Shown piece by piece: positions 1-12,200 of a stretch of 64,000 bases of DNA (position 1 is its first letter; every line of letters starts with the position of its first letter). The notes beneath the pieces are model-generated. The model was given only the letters and a program-made list of their open reading frames with translations, ran no database searches and was not told the origin of the DNA. The stretch comes from Acanthornis magna (taxonomy: Eukaryota; Chordata; Aves; Passeriformes; Acanthizidae). A program made the position numbers and the translations under genes. The stretch spans positions 1,933,001 to 1,997,000 of the forward strand of contig JAWUZG010000070.1 of the NCBI GenBank assembly GCA_036785705.1. Direction: 5' to 3'.

Positions 1-588
1 CCCCGGACTTTCCACAAGAATTAATTCGCTTTATCCTGCTTTTTAGCACTGGCAGTTACCACTCAGGAGACCATAAAACAGGAGAAAGGGTAGGAAGGAA
101 GCATCCCTTTGCCAGCATTTCCTGCTGCTTGAGTCTTTTCTCCCACGTCCAAGAGCTATAAATAATGCTTTTCCTCTAAGTGACACCAGTACATGCAGAG
201 TGCCCTGGCTGGCTCCTGGAGTGGTGACAAGGCTTTGTCTCCTGCTAGAGCCATCGGGAAAGCCAGAACTCCATGGCCTGCTGCAGAGGAGAGGGTCACA
301 GTGAATGGGAAAGTGACGCTTGTCCCTGCCAAGTGTGCTCTCCTGAAGTGCACAGAGAACTCATATCAAGATCTCTGGGAGAACCCTGAGCCCTGCTCGC
401 TGTGGGGAGGAGCAGAAAGCACCACAACATAGCCAAAGGGTGCAGGTTTTCTTTCTGAATTTAAATCCTGCACACTGCAGTCACCATTTTATTTCTTTGC
501 AGCATCACGGTGAAGGAAAATGGGACCTCAAAACCCCCTGCAAAACAGCTGTGAGGCTGTGTCTGATAACACGTACACTTAGTTGGGT
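1..588. other. Intergenic, no gene seen
   Basis: Downstream of SHROOM3. Open frames here are short, overlap each other on both strands and resemble no protein I know. I see no RNA gene or clear repeat. Confidence 0.6.
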
Positions 589-765
589 GTGAGGAGAAAT
601 TTCGTCAGTGGAAAAGGCTGCCCAGGGAAGTGGTAGAGTCACCATGCCTGCAGGTATTTAAAAGAGGTGGAGATGGGGCACTTGGGGGCACAGCGGTGGA
701 TTTAGTGGTGTGAGGTTAACAGCTGCACTTGATCTTAAGGGTCTTTTCTGATAATATGATAAATT
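589..765 (+). mobile_element. CR1 LINE 3'-end relic
   Basis: The stretch follows the familiar 3' end of avian/reptilian CR1 retrotransposons: an aggctgcccagggaagtggt core, then a gagtcacc block, a degraded ttaaaagaggtggagatgg block, a gcacttgg block, and an ending acttgatcttaagggtcttttc followed by an AT-rich degenerate tail. It is oriented with the element's sense strand on plus. It is a 5'-truncated, diverged, non-coding fragment of about 175 bp, which is typical for CR1. CR1 abundance is characteristic of birds and other sauropsids and is the main clue to the host. Boundaries are by eye and may be off by about 20 bp. Confidence 0.85.
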
Positions 766-3700
766 ATTTTATCAACACAGATTAAGTGATGTGTGCTTTC
801 ACCTCACACCTTGGAAAATGAGAAAAATAACAAATTAAAAAAAAATTAGTTTGGGCACAGTAGATTGGACAGGAATTAAAATCTCACGCAGGACTTAGAA
901 GAGCAGTGAGGGCTAAGACAGACCAGCAGCTTTGTCTTCTCAGAAAATAACCTCTCCCTGAGCAGTTCACATTAACTTCACTCGACAGAAATAGGCCATC
1001 CAAGTGACTGTGGCTACATGAGCCTGCGTGTGACACTGATTGTCACAGCCTCAAAAGACAGTCAGAGGACACTGTGCACCCAGGAACTGTGTACTGTGTA
1101 TGCCAGGGAAGCTGAGGGGCAGCCCAGGTTCTGGTGAGGCATGAGAAGCCAGCAGGGTCGCTTCCCATGGAATTCATGAGCAAAACGTTGCCTGACAATT
1201 TCTTCCAAACAATACATATGTGAAATTAATCAACAACCTGTGTACAAAATGACGAGGGAAACACCAGCCAGCTCTTTGAGAGGTGACAGTTGTGTTCCTC
1301 CCTTGTGCCCTCACCTCCCACTCCCTCAGCCCCAGCTCCAACATTTACAAACTAAAGGGAATTTCACTGCTCTCTTCAGAAGGTCAGCCTCAAACCTTGT
1401 GCTGTGTCACCTCATAAACGTTGCGGGGCAGCACACAGGAAGCCATACCCACACCATTCTCCTTTCCTGGGTGTGATGGAGGCCTGAGCGCAGGGCTGGG
1501 TGCTCCTGGGGTGGGATACCCTTGGGGTCAGATGGGTACAGAGCCTGTAGCTGTCCTGTCCAGCCTGTGGGCAGGAGCCACGGCATGAGGGCAAGTCCTG
1601 CTGTGCTGAGACCCCCTCGGTGTGGGGCTCTCCCATCCCCACAGGTCAGAGCCCTCCCTCCTTTTGGAAACCAAACACCTGACTCTCCTGCTTTCCAACA
1701 AACTGGGATATTTTCTCCCCTTAAACCCCCAGCCCAGCTGCATGCTGCCAATCTGCCTCATGAAGAGAAAAGAAAAAGCATACAAATATACTTTACTCAC
1801 CTTTTCTCAGCAGGCTTCGGGCTGAGGTGTACGTCCTCCTGCCGTGCCTCACCGCGGGCTCCTGTCCGGCTGTCCCTCATTAGCCCTGATTGCCACACAG
1901 GTGTTGGCCATAAAAACACAGCAGGAGGGGCAGACAGCGAGCCCTCGTGTGGTTTTTGGGAGTTTTTGGAGGTGTCGGTGAGGTCTGGGTGTCCCAGAGC
2001 CCCTCACCACCAGCGCTCCCCCTCAGCAGCCCCCTGAGGGCCCTTTGTGAGGTGAAACGGTTCCCGCCAAAAATCCGCCGGGAAGAGCCATGAGAAAGTT
2101 CTGCTCAGGGCCCCCTTTCTCCCCCAAAACCTCCTGTCACAGCTTCTCATATTCCAATTTCATCCTTTCTAAGCTACCCTGAGTCTTGTTGGGGTTTTTT
2201 CCTTTTTGTTTGATTTTTCTTTTTTTAATCACAGTTCTATTTTACCTCACTAAAAGCACAATCTCCTCATGAGCAGTTTCCCTAGTATTCCATCATGCTT
2301 TCACCAGCTCTTACCCTCCCCAGCTGAATTATGTCCTTGTTTTCTTTTTTTCTTTTGCATTTCAGTTCTGTAAGTTCATTTAGTGCTAAAATGAACAAGA
2401 ATTTTAAAAATACGTCTGGATCTTCTCATTTAAAGTCTCTCTGCTCTCAGTGCAGTCCTAGCAGAAGGCCATGGCCTCAGGCTGCAAAGCACAGAGGAAA
2501 AAGCTGCTTGCCTCACATGTACTCTGTTTCCTACATGGTGTTGGGGAAAATGAGCCCTTTTTCCTAATCCCAAAGCAGGCAGAGCCACACTGACACCCCC
2601 TCAAGCCTGTCTGAGGGTGCTGAACCCGGCTGGCTCTATCTCCCCGACATCTTGAAACGGGCAAGAAAAAAGCAGATTTTTGCAATGATTTTTGGCAGTG
2701 CCGCACACCAAACTGCACAAAGGCTGGACACAGACACACATCCAGTTGCACAACACAAAGGCTGATTGTTCAGTAACACATGGATAGAAAAACCCCGTAG
2801 CACACCAGAGCTGCACGACATTTGGTTTATGTGCAGCGCTCCTGCGGGAACACAGCCAAGCCATAACACTGTGCCATGGTCAGGACACATCCCCTCTGGA
2901 GGGGTATAAAGGCATAAACAGCTCTTATGTAAACACTGCCTTGGAGGAGGGTTGAATGAGGCACGGAGAAACCCGGGATGAGGTCTCTAGGTGTGCCTCA
3001 GTTTGCTCACTGTGATTTAAAGCAGGGGCTCTCTGATGAAAAGCTCGCTCTGTTCCCCGTTTTGCAAAGGACAGGATTTATGTGAAGTGAGTATGGAATG
3101 CTATCCAGTTTGCTTTACTTGCTTCTCTTAATAACCAGCCTAAATAATCATGACAGCAGCTGAGTTGTAAAGATGATGGATAAACTGACACATAAACTGT
3201 TGTGGTGCTCTGGGTTTGACTGATTTTTATAGGTAACCTTCACAAAAGATCTTGTGTGCAAACTTACAACCAACAGACCCTGCTATGTAGACACTCTTTA
3301 CTAGATTTAGTCTTGAGGAAAGCATCTGATTTGAATTCCTTGTGACGGTCAATCGCCCAAGGGCTCTGATAAAAAAAGGCTGATTTTAAGTTGGATGACT
3401 AGATTTTCCTGGCGCTTGTGTCACATGCATGTTGCTAAAAGCACGTGAGGGCCTACTGAGAGCTGGCCTGCTTTGACTAGAGATAATAATTTAATGGATG
3501 CTGATGCAGGAAAAAGGTTGTTCCTAACTGACGTGCAAATGTAACATAATGGAATTTGGTTTTGTACAATGAGATTTTACTTGCAACTGTGTGTCAGAAG
3601 TGCACCTGCTTTGTCCTCACCAGGATTTTCCTCAAGCCACCGAAGGGAGATCCGTGCTTTCCCACCGTGCCTGTAGCCAGCTGAAGGTGGCTGTCACATG

Positions 3701-5272
3701 ATCCTTCAACAGTCCATGACTTACCTGCAGACAGCTTTGGAGAAGGTGCTTGACCCAGGTACCATAAACTGACTTGGAAAGCAGTCCCGACCATTGTCAC
3801 CTACAGACAGAGGCCGCCCACACTGGCAAACAGGCCACGCTGTCATCACTGTGGCAGGGTGGGATGTAGGGCATTCCGCACCAATTCCAAACCAGATGTT
3901 TCTGTTGTAAAAATAAGGCTAATTTTTAGCAAAAATTGCCAGGCTGCTGAAAACCCCTTCTCTGAGATGCGTTTTGGGGAAGGGGTAGCACAGCAGATCA
4001 TGCTCATTATATCTGCTGTACTGGCTTTGTCCACTGCAGCTACTGCAATACAGGTTCAGATCTAAAAATCTCCTGTAGCCAGACCCAAAATGCAGATTTA
4101 TGTCACAAAGTTTACAAGGACTGGACAATAAGGGTAAAATTTTATCCATGGTATTCCTGTCCCATGGAATCTCATCATCAGTCTGGGAAATTCTGGGTTT
4201 CCATTACCCTCTAGTTTCATAGGCACAAGAGAAAAGCAAGGTGGGATAAAGAGCAATGAATGCACTCCCCTTTTTGCTAGAGGTAAAAGAAGTAAATATT
4301 TTTGCCTGAGAAGTAAATCTTCAGGCTTGGCTAATGTTTCATTACCTTTAAATACATATCAAGGTGTGCTTCTACCAAACTTGGTAAACCTTGCAGTTAG
4401 GAGGGTGATTTTTTTGAACAAAACTGTGCAAAGAGAGTTCTTCTGCACTTACCACAGAAATCGTGGCTTGAACTCATTTCTCACCTGAAACTATAGGCTT
4501 TTACAAAAACATCACTTCAGTCATAAGCTGGTGTTTCTGTGTACTGTTGGGAACACACACAGGACTTGCCTCATCCACCCCAAACTTGCTGGAGGTACTC
4601 CCCCTGAAGCCATGCGGGTTCCTGGAGCAAACAGGCAGATCCTGTTTGGATGGAGCCTCTTCCTGACCTGGGGATAAACTGCAGGACTTGTATTTTTCAG
4701 GAAAGAACTCACTAAATAGAAAATGCACAAACACCTCCCAGATCTACCATGTCTTTGTGAGTTGTTTTGTTAAGTGTAAGATTGAAGGATGGCTGCAAGA
4801 AAAAACAAAATCGGAATTAAAGCTGTTTTTAAATCTAACAAACTAAGCTGTATCAGTGGGTAGGCTTTTTTTTTTTTTTTTTAGGGCAAATGAAATGTGT
4901 TGATTGGATTGAAACAGCTCCCCCCACTGTTTCCCTGAAACTCTACTCAAACCTATAAATCATGTCATTAGCGATCCCTGACACACCTCAGGGAAATCTT
5001 TCAGGCTGCAACAGAAACACAGACCACAGTTATGAGTATTCAAAATAAAGACAGAACTTCCCCGCATTCCTGCAGTGAATTCCTTGCTTCACGCTAGCTT
5101 GGACTCCTGAGATGCAGGTTGCCATAAACGATGTTTGAACTTGAGACTCAGAGGATTACAGGATCCAGAAGAGGAAAATTTTGTATTTTCATGGCCAAAA
5201 TCTCCTTTATAAGGCCACTTAATGGTATCTTTAGCATGTGTTGAAACAGGGTGAAGCTGCTTCTCGTAGCCC
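766..5272. other. Intergenic / possible distal 3' UTR of SHROOM3
   Basis: No coding region is recognisable. The longest frames, such as the 171-codon one at 1522-2037 on plus, begin at a non-ATG codon and match nothing I know. A 17-base T run lies at 4866-4882. The part nearest 5272 may still be SHROOM3 3' UTR if the 5273-5278 poly(A) signal or a more distal one is used. The next gene expected from human synteny (SOWAHB) is not visible. Confidence 0.5.
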
Positions 5273-5278
5273 TTTATT
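5273..5278 (-). terminator. Candidate distal poly(A) signal AATAAA
   Basis: A canonical AATAAA hexamer on the minus strand, about 600 bases 3' of the SHROOM3 stop codon. It is less well supported than the cluster at 5524-5744, because I see only a weak T/GT-rich element downstream. A (CAA)-rich simple stretch at about 5286-5318 lies just upstream. Confidence 0.3.
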
Positions 5279-5523
5279 ATATTAAAAAACAACCACAACA
5301 ACAGCAACACAACCACGAGGAGATGTTTCAAGCTACTGCATGACTATCTTTGGGGTTCCCTCTTTTTGTTAAGGTCTTCACAAAATACAAAATTAAATGT
5401 CTTTTCTACATACAGAACAAAGTAGAATCAAGTAATTGATTAGAGTATGTACAAAAACTTACACATTCTGTCTTGTTCTTTAAAAAATATAAATATCAAT
5501 AATGTTCAGTAAAATGGGTTGGT

Positions 5524-5529
5524 TTTATT
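5524..5529 (-). terminator. Candidate main poly(A) signal AATAAA
   Basis: AATAAA on the minus strand about 350 bases after the stop codon. In transcript sense it is followed 55-75 bases later by a GT/T-rich stretch (about 5450-5470), as expected of a cleavage-stimulating downstream element. It would give a 3' UTR of roughly 375 bases. Known mammalian SHROOM3 3' UTRs are longer, so more distal sites remain possible. Confidence 0.45.
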
Positions 5530-5615
5530 TTTAAGGCTTCATTCTCTTAGATCCTTCATTATTTAATGAGGTGCCAGATAGGCAGAAAAGGGAGGGAAGA
5601 GACGAGGTCATGTTT

Positions 5616-5621
5616 TTTATT
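5616..5621 (-). terminator. Candidate poly(A) signal AATAAA
   Basis: Second AATAAA hexamer in the 3' UTR cluster. A run of A residues follows it in transcript sense. I cannot rank it against its neighbours without 3'-end reads. Confidence 0.3.
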
Positions 5622-5738
5622 AAAGGTCATGTGTTTCATTCCTGTGAGATTCTTCCTCATTTCTGGCAGGAGGCAATTTCTCTCCACATTGATTTAAGTT
5701 TCCAGGGAGCAGAGGTGGAAGGAAAGGAAAAGAAAACC

Positions 5739-5744
5739 TTTATT
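5739..5744 (-). terminator. Candidate proximal poly(A) signal AATAAA
   Basis: First AATAAA after the SHROOM3 stop codon, about 140 bases downstream in transcript sense, within an AATAATAAAGG context. It would give a very short 3' UTR. Confidence 0.3.
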
Positions 5745-5880
5745 ATTGCTATTTCTTTTCCTTCATTAAAATCTTGGTTTAGACCTGTCTCCATCCATTG
5801 TCTTTGAAGAGAACCATCTGCCAAGTACTTGGACTAAAGGGACTTGGGCAGGGCTGTATCCCAGCTCCACGTGGGACAGG

Positions 5881-6240
5881 TTAGAGTGACGAAGAGGCTG
5901 CTGGAGGTGTTTTACCACCGGCCCCGGCGGAGGTAGCAAGTGCTGCAGCCAGGGCAGCTGCTGCTGCTGCATCCCTGGGCGTGAAGTCTGTGGGGAGACT
6001 TTCCATCAGGCACTTGAGCTGCTCCTGGCCCAGTTTGATTTTGTCATCGAGCTCTCGCTGCTCTATGAGGAGCGCGGACTTCATCTTCACAAAGTGCTGG
6101 TAGTCCTGGAGCTGCTCCTCGGAGAGGTAATTGCCCAGGATGTCCAAGACCACCCGTTCCCGACGGTCGAGGTTTTCCTTCAGCTCCCGGGCATCTTCGT
6201 GCTGGCCAGCCAGCAGCTTCCGCTTCTCGTTCAGTGAACT
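5881..6240 (-). CDS. SHROOM3: SHROOM3 exon 11 (ASD2 end, C-terminus, stop)
   Basis: 119 codons plus TAA at 5883-5881. The acceptor is ctggtgtgcag|AGTTCA. It opens [20 protein letters not shown], continues [40 protein letters not shown] and [20 protein letters not shown], and completes ASD2 at SLPTDF. The last 33 residues differ from the human tail. They contain six consecutive Ala, then L-AAA-LA, a Gly/Ala stretch, and end in Ser-Ser-Leu. The S-S-L end fits a class I PDZ ligand (S/T-X-hydrophobic), as does the human end. Confidence 0.97.
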   Translation of the reverse strand, partial: SSLNEKRKLLAGQHEDARELKENLDRRERVVLDILGNYLSEEQLQDYQHFVKMKSALLIEQRELDDKIKLGQEQLKCLMESLPTDFTPRDAAAAAALAAALATSAGAGGKTPPAASSSL

Positions 6241-9200
6241 CTGCACACCAGAGAGAGCCCTTCAGTACCAGCAGTGCTACACTCCCTCATCCCCCCTTTC
6301 CTTCCTCCCAGCACCATGCCTGCCACCTCTGGAGATGGTGCTAAGCTCCCAGACATGCAGCCAAAAGCCTGGGAGAGGAGGAGGAATTCCTCACTACGGA
6401 GAGAATGTGAACCCCACTGAATTGGACTCCCAATGTCCTTGACAATGGGAGGCAGAAAGTGCTCCAATAAAGTCAGGAAACCTTGCTTGAAAGCAACAAC
6501 TGCCAGGAAAATCTAGTTTCAAAACCACCTAAAGAAAGTTAAAATGTGGCTCTCCCCAACACAGCGGCTCTGTGTCCAGACAAAGGCTGCAGGATCCCAG
6601 CCGTTTATACAAACGGGGATCAAGATTCCTAGGGACAATGTCTGAGCCACTGCTCCTACATGAGCACCAAGAGCTGTGTGCTGCCCTCCTGGCAGCCCCC
6701 AGAGGCTGTTGTAAGGCTCGGGTGGTGCCAGCTGCTGCCCCATGGCCCGAGCAGGCCAGGGCTGTGCTGATACGTACCCGCTCCTCGCTGTTGGCGTTTT
6801 CCCCCAGGCTGCTCAGGACGTTCTCTACGCGGGCCAGGCGTCCCGAGAGGGAGAGCAGGAGGTTCACCACCTTATCCAGATCACCAATGAACATCTTGTA
6901 CTTGTCAAACTCGTTGGGTTTGCACAGCGTGCTGATCAACAGCTCCACCTCCTCTCCAAGAGCATTATTCATCTTTATGTCTGCGAGCAGGCCCTCCTTG
7001 GCTTCCTTCAGGATTTCCAGTTTGTGGGTCAAGCTCCCGATGAGCTCAGCCTGTTGGAGGGGAAGCATTGCCACATTGGCTGTTATCAGCATCACCCTGC
7101 TCATGTGGGTGATGACAACAGAGGATATGGCTGCAGTTCCTGAGGAGCAGGATCAGGTCAGCAGCAGCCGACAAAGACGGGAGGAAACAGAGAAAATGCT
7201 GGAATTCCCCACCTTGGAGATAACCTGAGTAACTCATCAGGTTCCATGAGGATATATTTGTACAATGAACATGTATAAAAGAGATCTCTGATTTGGTTTA
7301 CCATATTCTGATATCCAGCTACCTACAGATGAATGTTCTTTAAAACCTCTGAGTGAAAAGAGCTGCAGCCACATCTCTGGTGTGTTTCCCACTCCCTGCC
7401 CCAGCCTGAAACACCTGGAACTGTACCAAACAACTGCCTCACACACAGAGGCATCAAGGAAGGGTTTGCACCAAAGATGCTCTGGATTTACTCAGTGTCT
7501 GAACACAGAGCACACACCCATTTTGTGAAAACACTGACACCTATTTCCCTGCCAAAGAAAAGGAGGCCCCCAGGGTTCGGTACTCCAGGAACAGCAGTGC
7601 TGCACATGTGCCAGAGATCCTAATTTCTGTTAGGATTTAGTGGAAAGACATATGCAAAAGCAAGTCTCAGGCCTGGGGCTTGCAATTCTTGCTTCCATTT
7701 ACTCAGAACTGAGAGCACAGCAAGCACGAAAAGCTCTCCATACAAGGGGTGGGGATTTTCAGTGTCTCCAGTTCTTGCACAGCTGAGGCACAAACAATTG
7801 TGTTCATCTACTCTGCACACACACACTGCAAGATGAAACAAGTCAGTCACAAGGTGGGCTGGAAATATTCTCTCAAAGTCCTCTTTCCATCACAACTGAG
7901 TGTCATTCCAGGCAGGAGGCAGTCTGCTTCAGAGGAGGAAGGATTTTCAAATGTTGTTCAGGTCAGGCTGGGGTCACTGAGCTGTCCCTGATGCCCGGGG
8001 TGGCCTGGCAGTGGGGTTCCATGTGCAGCAGGGAGCACATGGCAGTGTATGGCCAGGCACCACTAGATGGAACACTTGGTGTGCATTGCTCTGTGGCTGC
8101 ACTACAGCCTGCTCTCAGCTGCCACACACATGCAAAGGCTGAGCAAAAGGCCCGTAATATTCCCTGAAAACAAACACCCACTGCCTGGGATGACCTCTGT
8201 TGGCTTGTGGGGTAGTTCAGGAGGAGAGGGAGCAAAGGTGGTACTAAATCCCATCTCCTAAGGGTTAAACAAAACTCCTTTATGGGCATTCCTCCCTCAA
8301 TAGCACCCCGAGACAAAACCCAACACTTGCCCTTCCCTGGGAGTCATGATGCTAGTGCCCCCTTCCAAAGAAAGATCCCCGCCTGTTGATTGCTGGATGA
8401 ATTCCCGAGGAGCAAAAGCAAGAGTCCGTGTTCAGTGATTACAGTGCCATGGGGAAATCTCTATGGCAGGACTCCATGGGGTGGTCTCAAAGTCTGGCAT
8501 TAACCTTAGCAGGTTTTCAGGCGGATGGGGCTGCTGGGAACTAGCAGCTGTTCCTCCCTACTCCAGCAGATTTGCCCTCCAGCTGTAGCAGGAGGCTACA
8601 GGGCTCCTGGGAGGGAGGTACCTTTGTTCTGAAGACCTGGGAGCTGGAGGGGCCTGTGACTTACGTTTGTGTTCATTAATCAGTGACTGTCCTGTGATCC
8701 CAAATGCCACCCAACAGAGCTCCTTTGCATACTTACAGTGGAAGTGAGCTTGGTTTATCCAAATGAGGTCCCAGAGGAGCTGCCTTCTCAGGTAACCCCT
8801 GTGCAAATGCTCCTGCACACAGATCATGAGCAAACAGGCCAGATGGTGCTGCCTGGGCCTAACTGCTCCCATCTATTTCTGCTTTTCCATGCAAACGTAA
8901 CCTTTGAGGCCTGGGACTTGCCCTCCATGGCAGGCTTACGGAGCAGCACCCTTGTCTTGTTCAGTCGCTCCGTGCCTTTCACCTTGGTATGAGCAGGCAG
9001 ATTGTGAAGGGAATCCTATGGAAGCAATGCTATGGACGTGGCAGGGGCTGCCACTCCCTTTGGAGCTGGGCGCTCTACAACGAGTGGCTTGGGCCAGATG
9101 ATAAAAGCAGCAGGCAAAGGCCATGCACAAATGCTTTTGATTAGCGATCCACCTGTGCATTTGCGCCCCGGAATCTGTGCAGGGCCACAGAGAGAAGAGG

Positions 9201-12200
9201 CGGCGAACAGAAAACGAAATCTGGGCCGTTCTGCGATCCACCGCAGTGTGGGATGGTTTAGACTTGCAGGCACGCAGAGCTGCCTTTGACAGGAAGGTAG
9301 GAGGTGTGTAAGGGAGGCACAGACAGACCACAAACATCTGCCTGTGGCCCCCTGGGATTTGGGAGGCAAGCAGCATGTCTGCAATTACCAGGTAACTAAC
9401 GTGAGACAACCACAGGGGCAAATCAGAAGGCCCTGCAAAAGCCCTGGAAGTAGAGCATGGAAGCCTCCAGCAAGAGCAGCAGGGGCCATTCTGCAGTGAA
9501 ATTCAACCTCAGTAAGAGAGGAAAATATGCCTTCCCCTCCTGCCTTGCTCTCCTCCCTTCCAAGCCATCACATGGAGGTTGTACTGAATGAGCCGCCGAG
9601 GTGCACATGGCTTTCAGTGGAACAGAGAAACAATAAAGTGTGGGGGAAAGAGAGTAACCAATCTTTCTTTGGATGCAGTGAGTGCAGACAGCCGATGAAA
9701 TGGGTAAACTGGCTTCACTGAATAGGAAAATCCTAGGGAAAAATCTCCTGCACTCAGTGCAGTCACTAGCTGGACTCTGTTCCTGTTTCCAACCCAAGCT
9801 GGCCTTGCACAAATTGCTTCACCTCTCCCTTCTCCTTCCTTGTTGCAGAACAGGGACTGCTCCTGACAGTCTGTACACTCAGCATTTGGTGTGATCCAGG
9901 CCCGCCTCAGGGTGGTGCAAGATTGGTACTCAACTTGCAGTAATTCAGATTAACTCTCTTTTACAATTTGGGTCACTCTAATGAAGCTTCACAGGTGGCC
10001 TAATCACTCCCATGCAATTTTGGGTGCTGCCAAAAGCAGCCATCAAATAGAAAGGCACTTCACTTTAGAGCTTATTATTATTTCAGGAATGTAAGCAGCA
10101 AATAGTGCTGTGTGCTGAATTTACCTTTTTCTCATTGATGTCCAGAAGCTCCTCTTCCTCACCAACTTCCTCTGGCAAGTCCTTGATTTTATTCAGCAGT
10201 TCTGCTTTGGGTGCTGAAACGCTGTAGTAAGCAGGACAGGTGACCAGGGTGACAGTAGCTTCCTTTTCCTCTCTCCTACACCACAGTGAAGGAAAAGGAA
10301 GAGTTCAGTCTGAGCCTGACTTTTCCCGGTGTTTAGATCCATGGTTTTCCAGGACTCCCTCTTGGGTACCTTCCCAGTGTTATTACCCACCAGGACAAGG
10401 CAGATTCCTGCCATCAGGGGCTGCAACTCAGCTGCTGGTGCAGCACAGCTGGGTTTAAACGTGACCGGACACAGCTCTGCACAGGATTTACACTGCTGAA
10501 GGTCAGTCAGCACAGCTTGGCTGGAGGTGGCCAGACTGACCCTTTTACCTGGCATCATGCAGTAAAACTGACTTCTGGACAGTTCTCCAGCTGCCACTTG
10601 GAAGTCTCTGTCTTGAAACACCCACACTGGGGGACTTGGGCTGATCTTGTAACAAGTAGGTCCCCTCATCCCTCCTTCCAGAATTTGGCCTCTTTTTATC
10701 TCTGCACCTGCCATTATTTTTATCCTGATTTTACTTTAATATTTCTGTTCCTGCACTTTTGACTGAATTGCTTCAGATTACAAAGGTTCAGATAGCAAAA
10801 TCCAATTACGTCTCCACGGATGTTCCATTTCCTGCTCTGTTCCCAACCTCAGCATCGTTTTCTACACAGCCTAGAGAGGTGAGCTCAGGGCCCAAACACA
10901 GAGCCCAGCTCATGGGAAAGACCATTTGGAAATGCCCTTCCAGGCCTCACACCCGGGAACTGCAAAACTCACTCTCACCTACAGAGATGCAGAAAATTTT
11001 GGCACAGGTTGTCCTTAGAAGCAAGGGAGCAGGAAGTTGTGCCAGCCCTCACCCCAGCCCAGCGGTGCTTACGTGTCATCAGCCACTGCCGTCCTGCTGG
11101 CTTGTATCTGCAACATCTTCCTTTTCATGTTGTTCTCCTTCAGCAAGCTGCTTCCACCAGGGAAAATCCCTTCCATCAAGTCCATGGTCGTCTTCATTTT
11201 GGAATCTGGATCCAGGATATCAGCCAGAGACTTGTCTTTATGGACAATTTCTTTTGCTAGAGCCTCTGACTTAATATCCTCTGGGGTCTTTTTCTTTGCC
11301 TTCACTGGGGATGCTGTGCTGGTTATCCCGGAGTCCAGGCTGGCATTTTCCAATGCTGGCTCTCTGGAATTACCTTCAGGCTGAATTATGGGCTGTCTGT
11401 CAGTGCTCTGAGGCCCTTCAGAAGAAACAGGGGACTGGTGCTGCTGATCCACAGCAGATGGAGAGCCAGTCCTCTTTGATGGGGTTGGTGAGAGGGGCCA
11501 GTTATTTTCACCGGTGCTGGTGCCCAACCCTGTTATCTCCCTCTCGGCCAGGGCTTTGGGAAAGCTTTTGAAGCTGCCATGGACAGAAACATTCTGTGAG
11601 ATGAAGACAAACCTTCCACCCAGGACCATTGTGAACACATGGTAAAGGGCTACAAGAAGCAAAATTTCCTTCTCTCTCACTTGTTTTTGTGTTTCACTTC
11701 TCATTCCAACATGGAAGGGCCCACAGTGTGAAGCCTCTGGCACCAGAATTGTTTTGTGCCTTCAACCTGGACACTGCTGGATTGTCCTTCCAACTCAGAA
11801 AGGACTAGTGAACACCAAGTCACTTTGTTTTCCACTGGCAGGCTGGGGATAGTGCACCTCCCCACCCGGGAGTGCCATCCTGAGCAGCCTCTACCCATTT
11901 GTCCTTGCCATGTTGGAAAAGCCAATCACTACTACAGCCCTGTCCAAATTGTTCCCAGATGGATATCAGAGCAGCTCCCTGAAAGTGAGAGAAGCTATGC
12001 TGACTTAAACCACCTGGGCACCTCGCCCAAAGTCCTATCCTTCAGGAGAATTTCCCTATACAACCCAACTATGACATATTTGCGTTGACATTTCTTGGCA
12101 CATGGTCACTGTTTCATAACAGCATTATTTTGTGCCGGGTCCAAAATATATTCTGGGAAATACTAACTGTTTGGAAAAACCTATCACGGATTTTCACAGC

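Larger units (their letters stand above)
5279..5880 (-). other. SHROOM3 proximal 3' UTR
   Basis: Sequence directly after the TAA stop at 5883-5881 on the minus strand. It has no open frame continuing the gene, is AT-rich and contains three AATAAA hexamers (5739, 5616 and 5524). It must be transcribed as 3' UTR at least to the first used signal. Confidence 0.75.

Noticed and set aside
1522..2037. 171-codon plus-strand frame downstream of SHROOM3
   Set aside because: Starts at TTG, has Ser/Pro/Arg composition typical of random GC-rich sequence and no similarity I recognise.
5089..5331. 80-codon minus-strand frame with a hydrophobic, signal-like start
   Set aside because: Starts at TTG and the Leu/Val run comes from a CAA/CAC-rich simple stretch in the SHROOM3 3' UTR.
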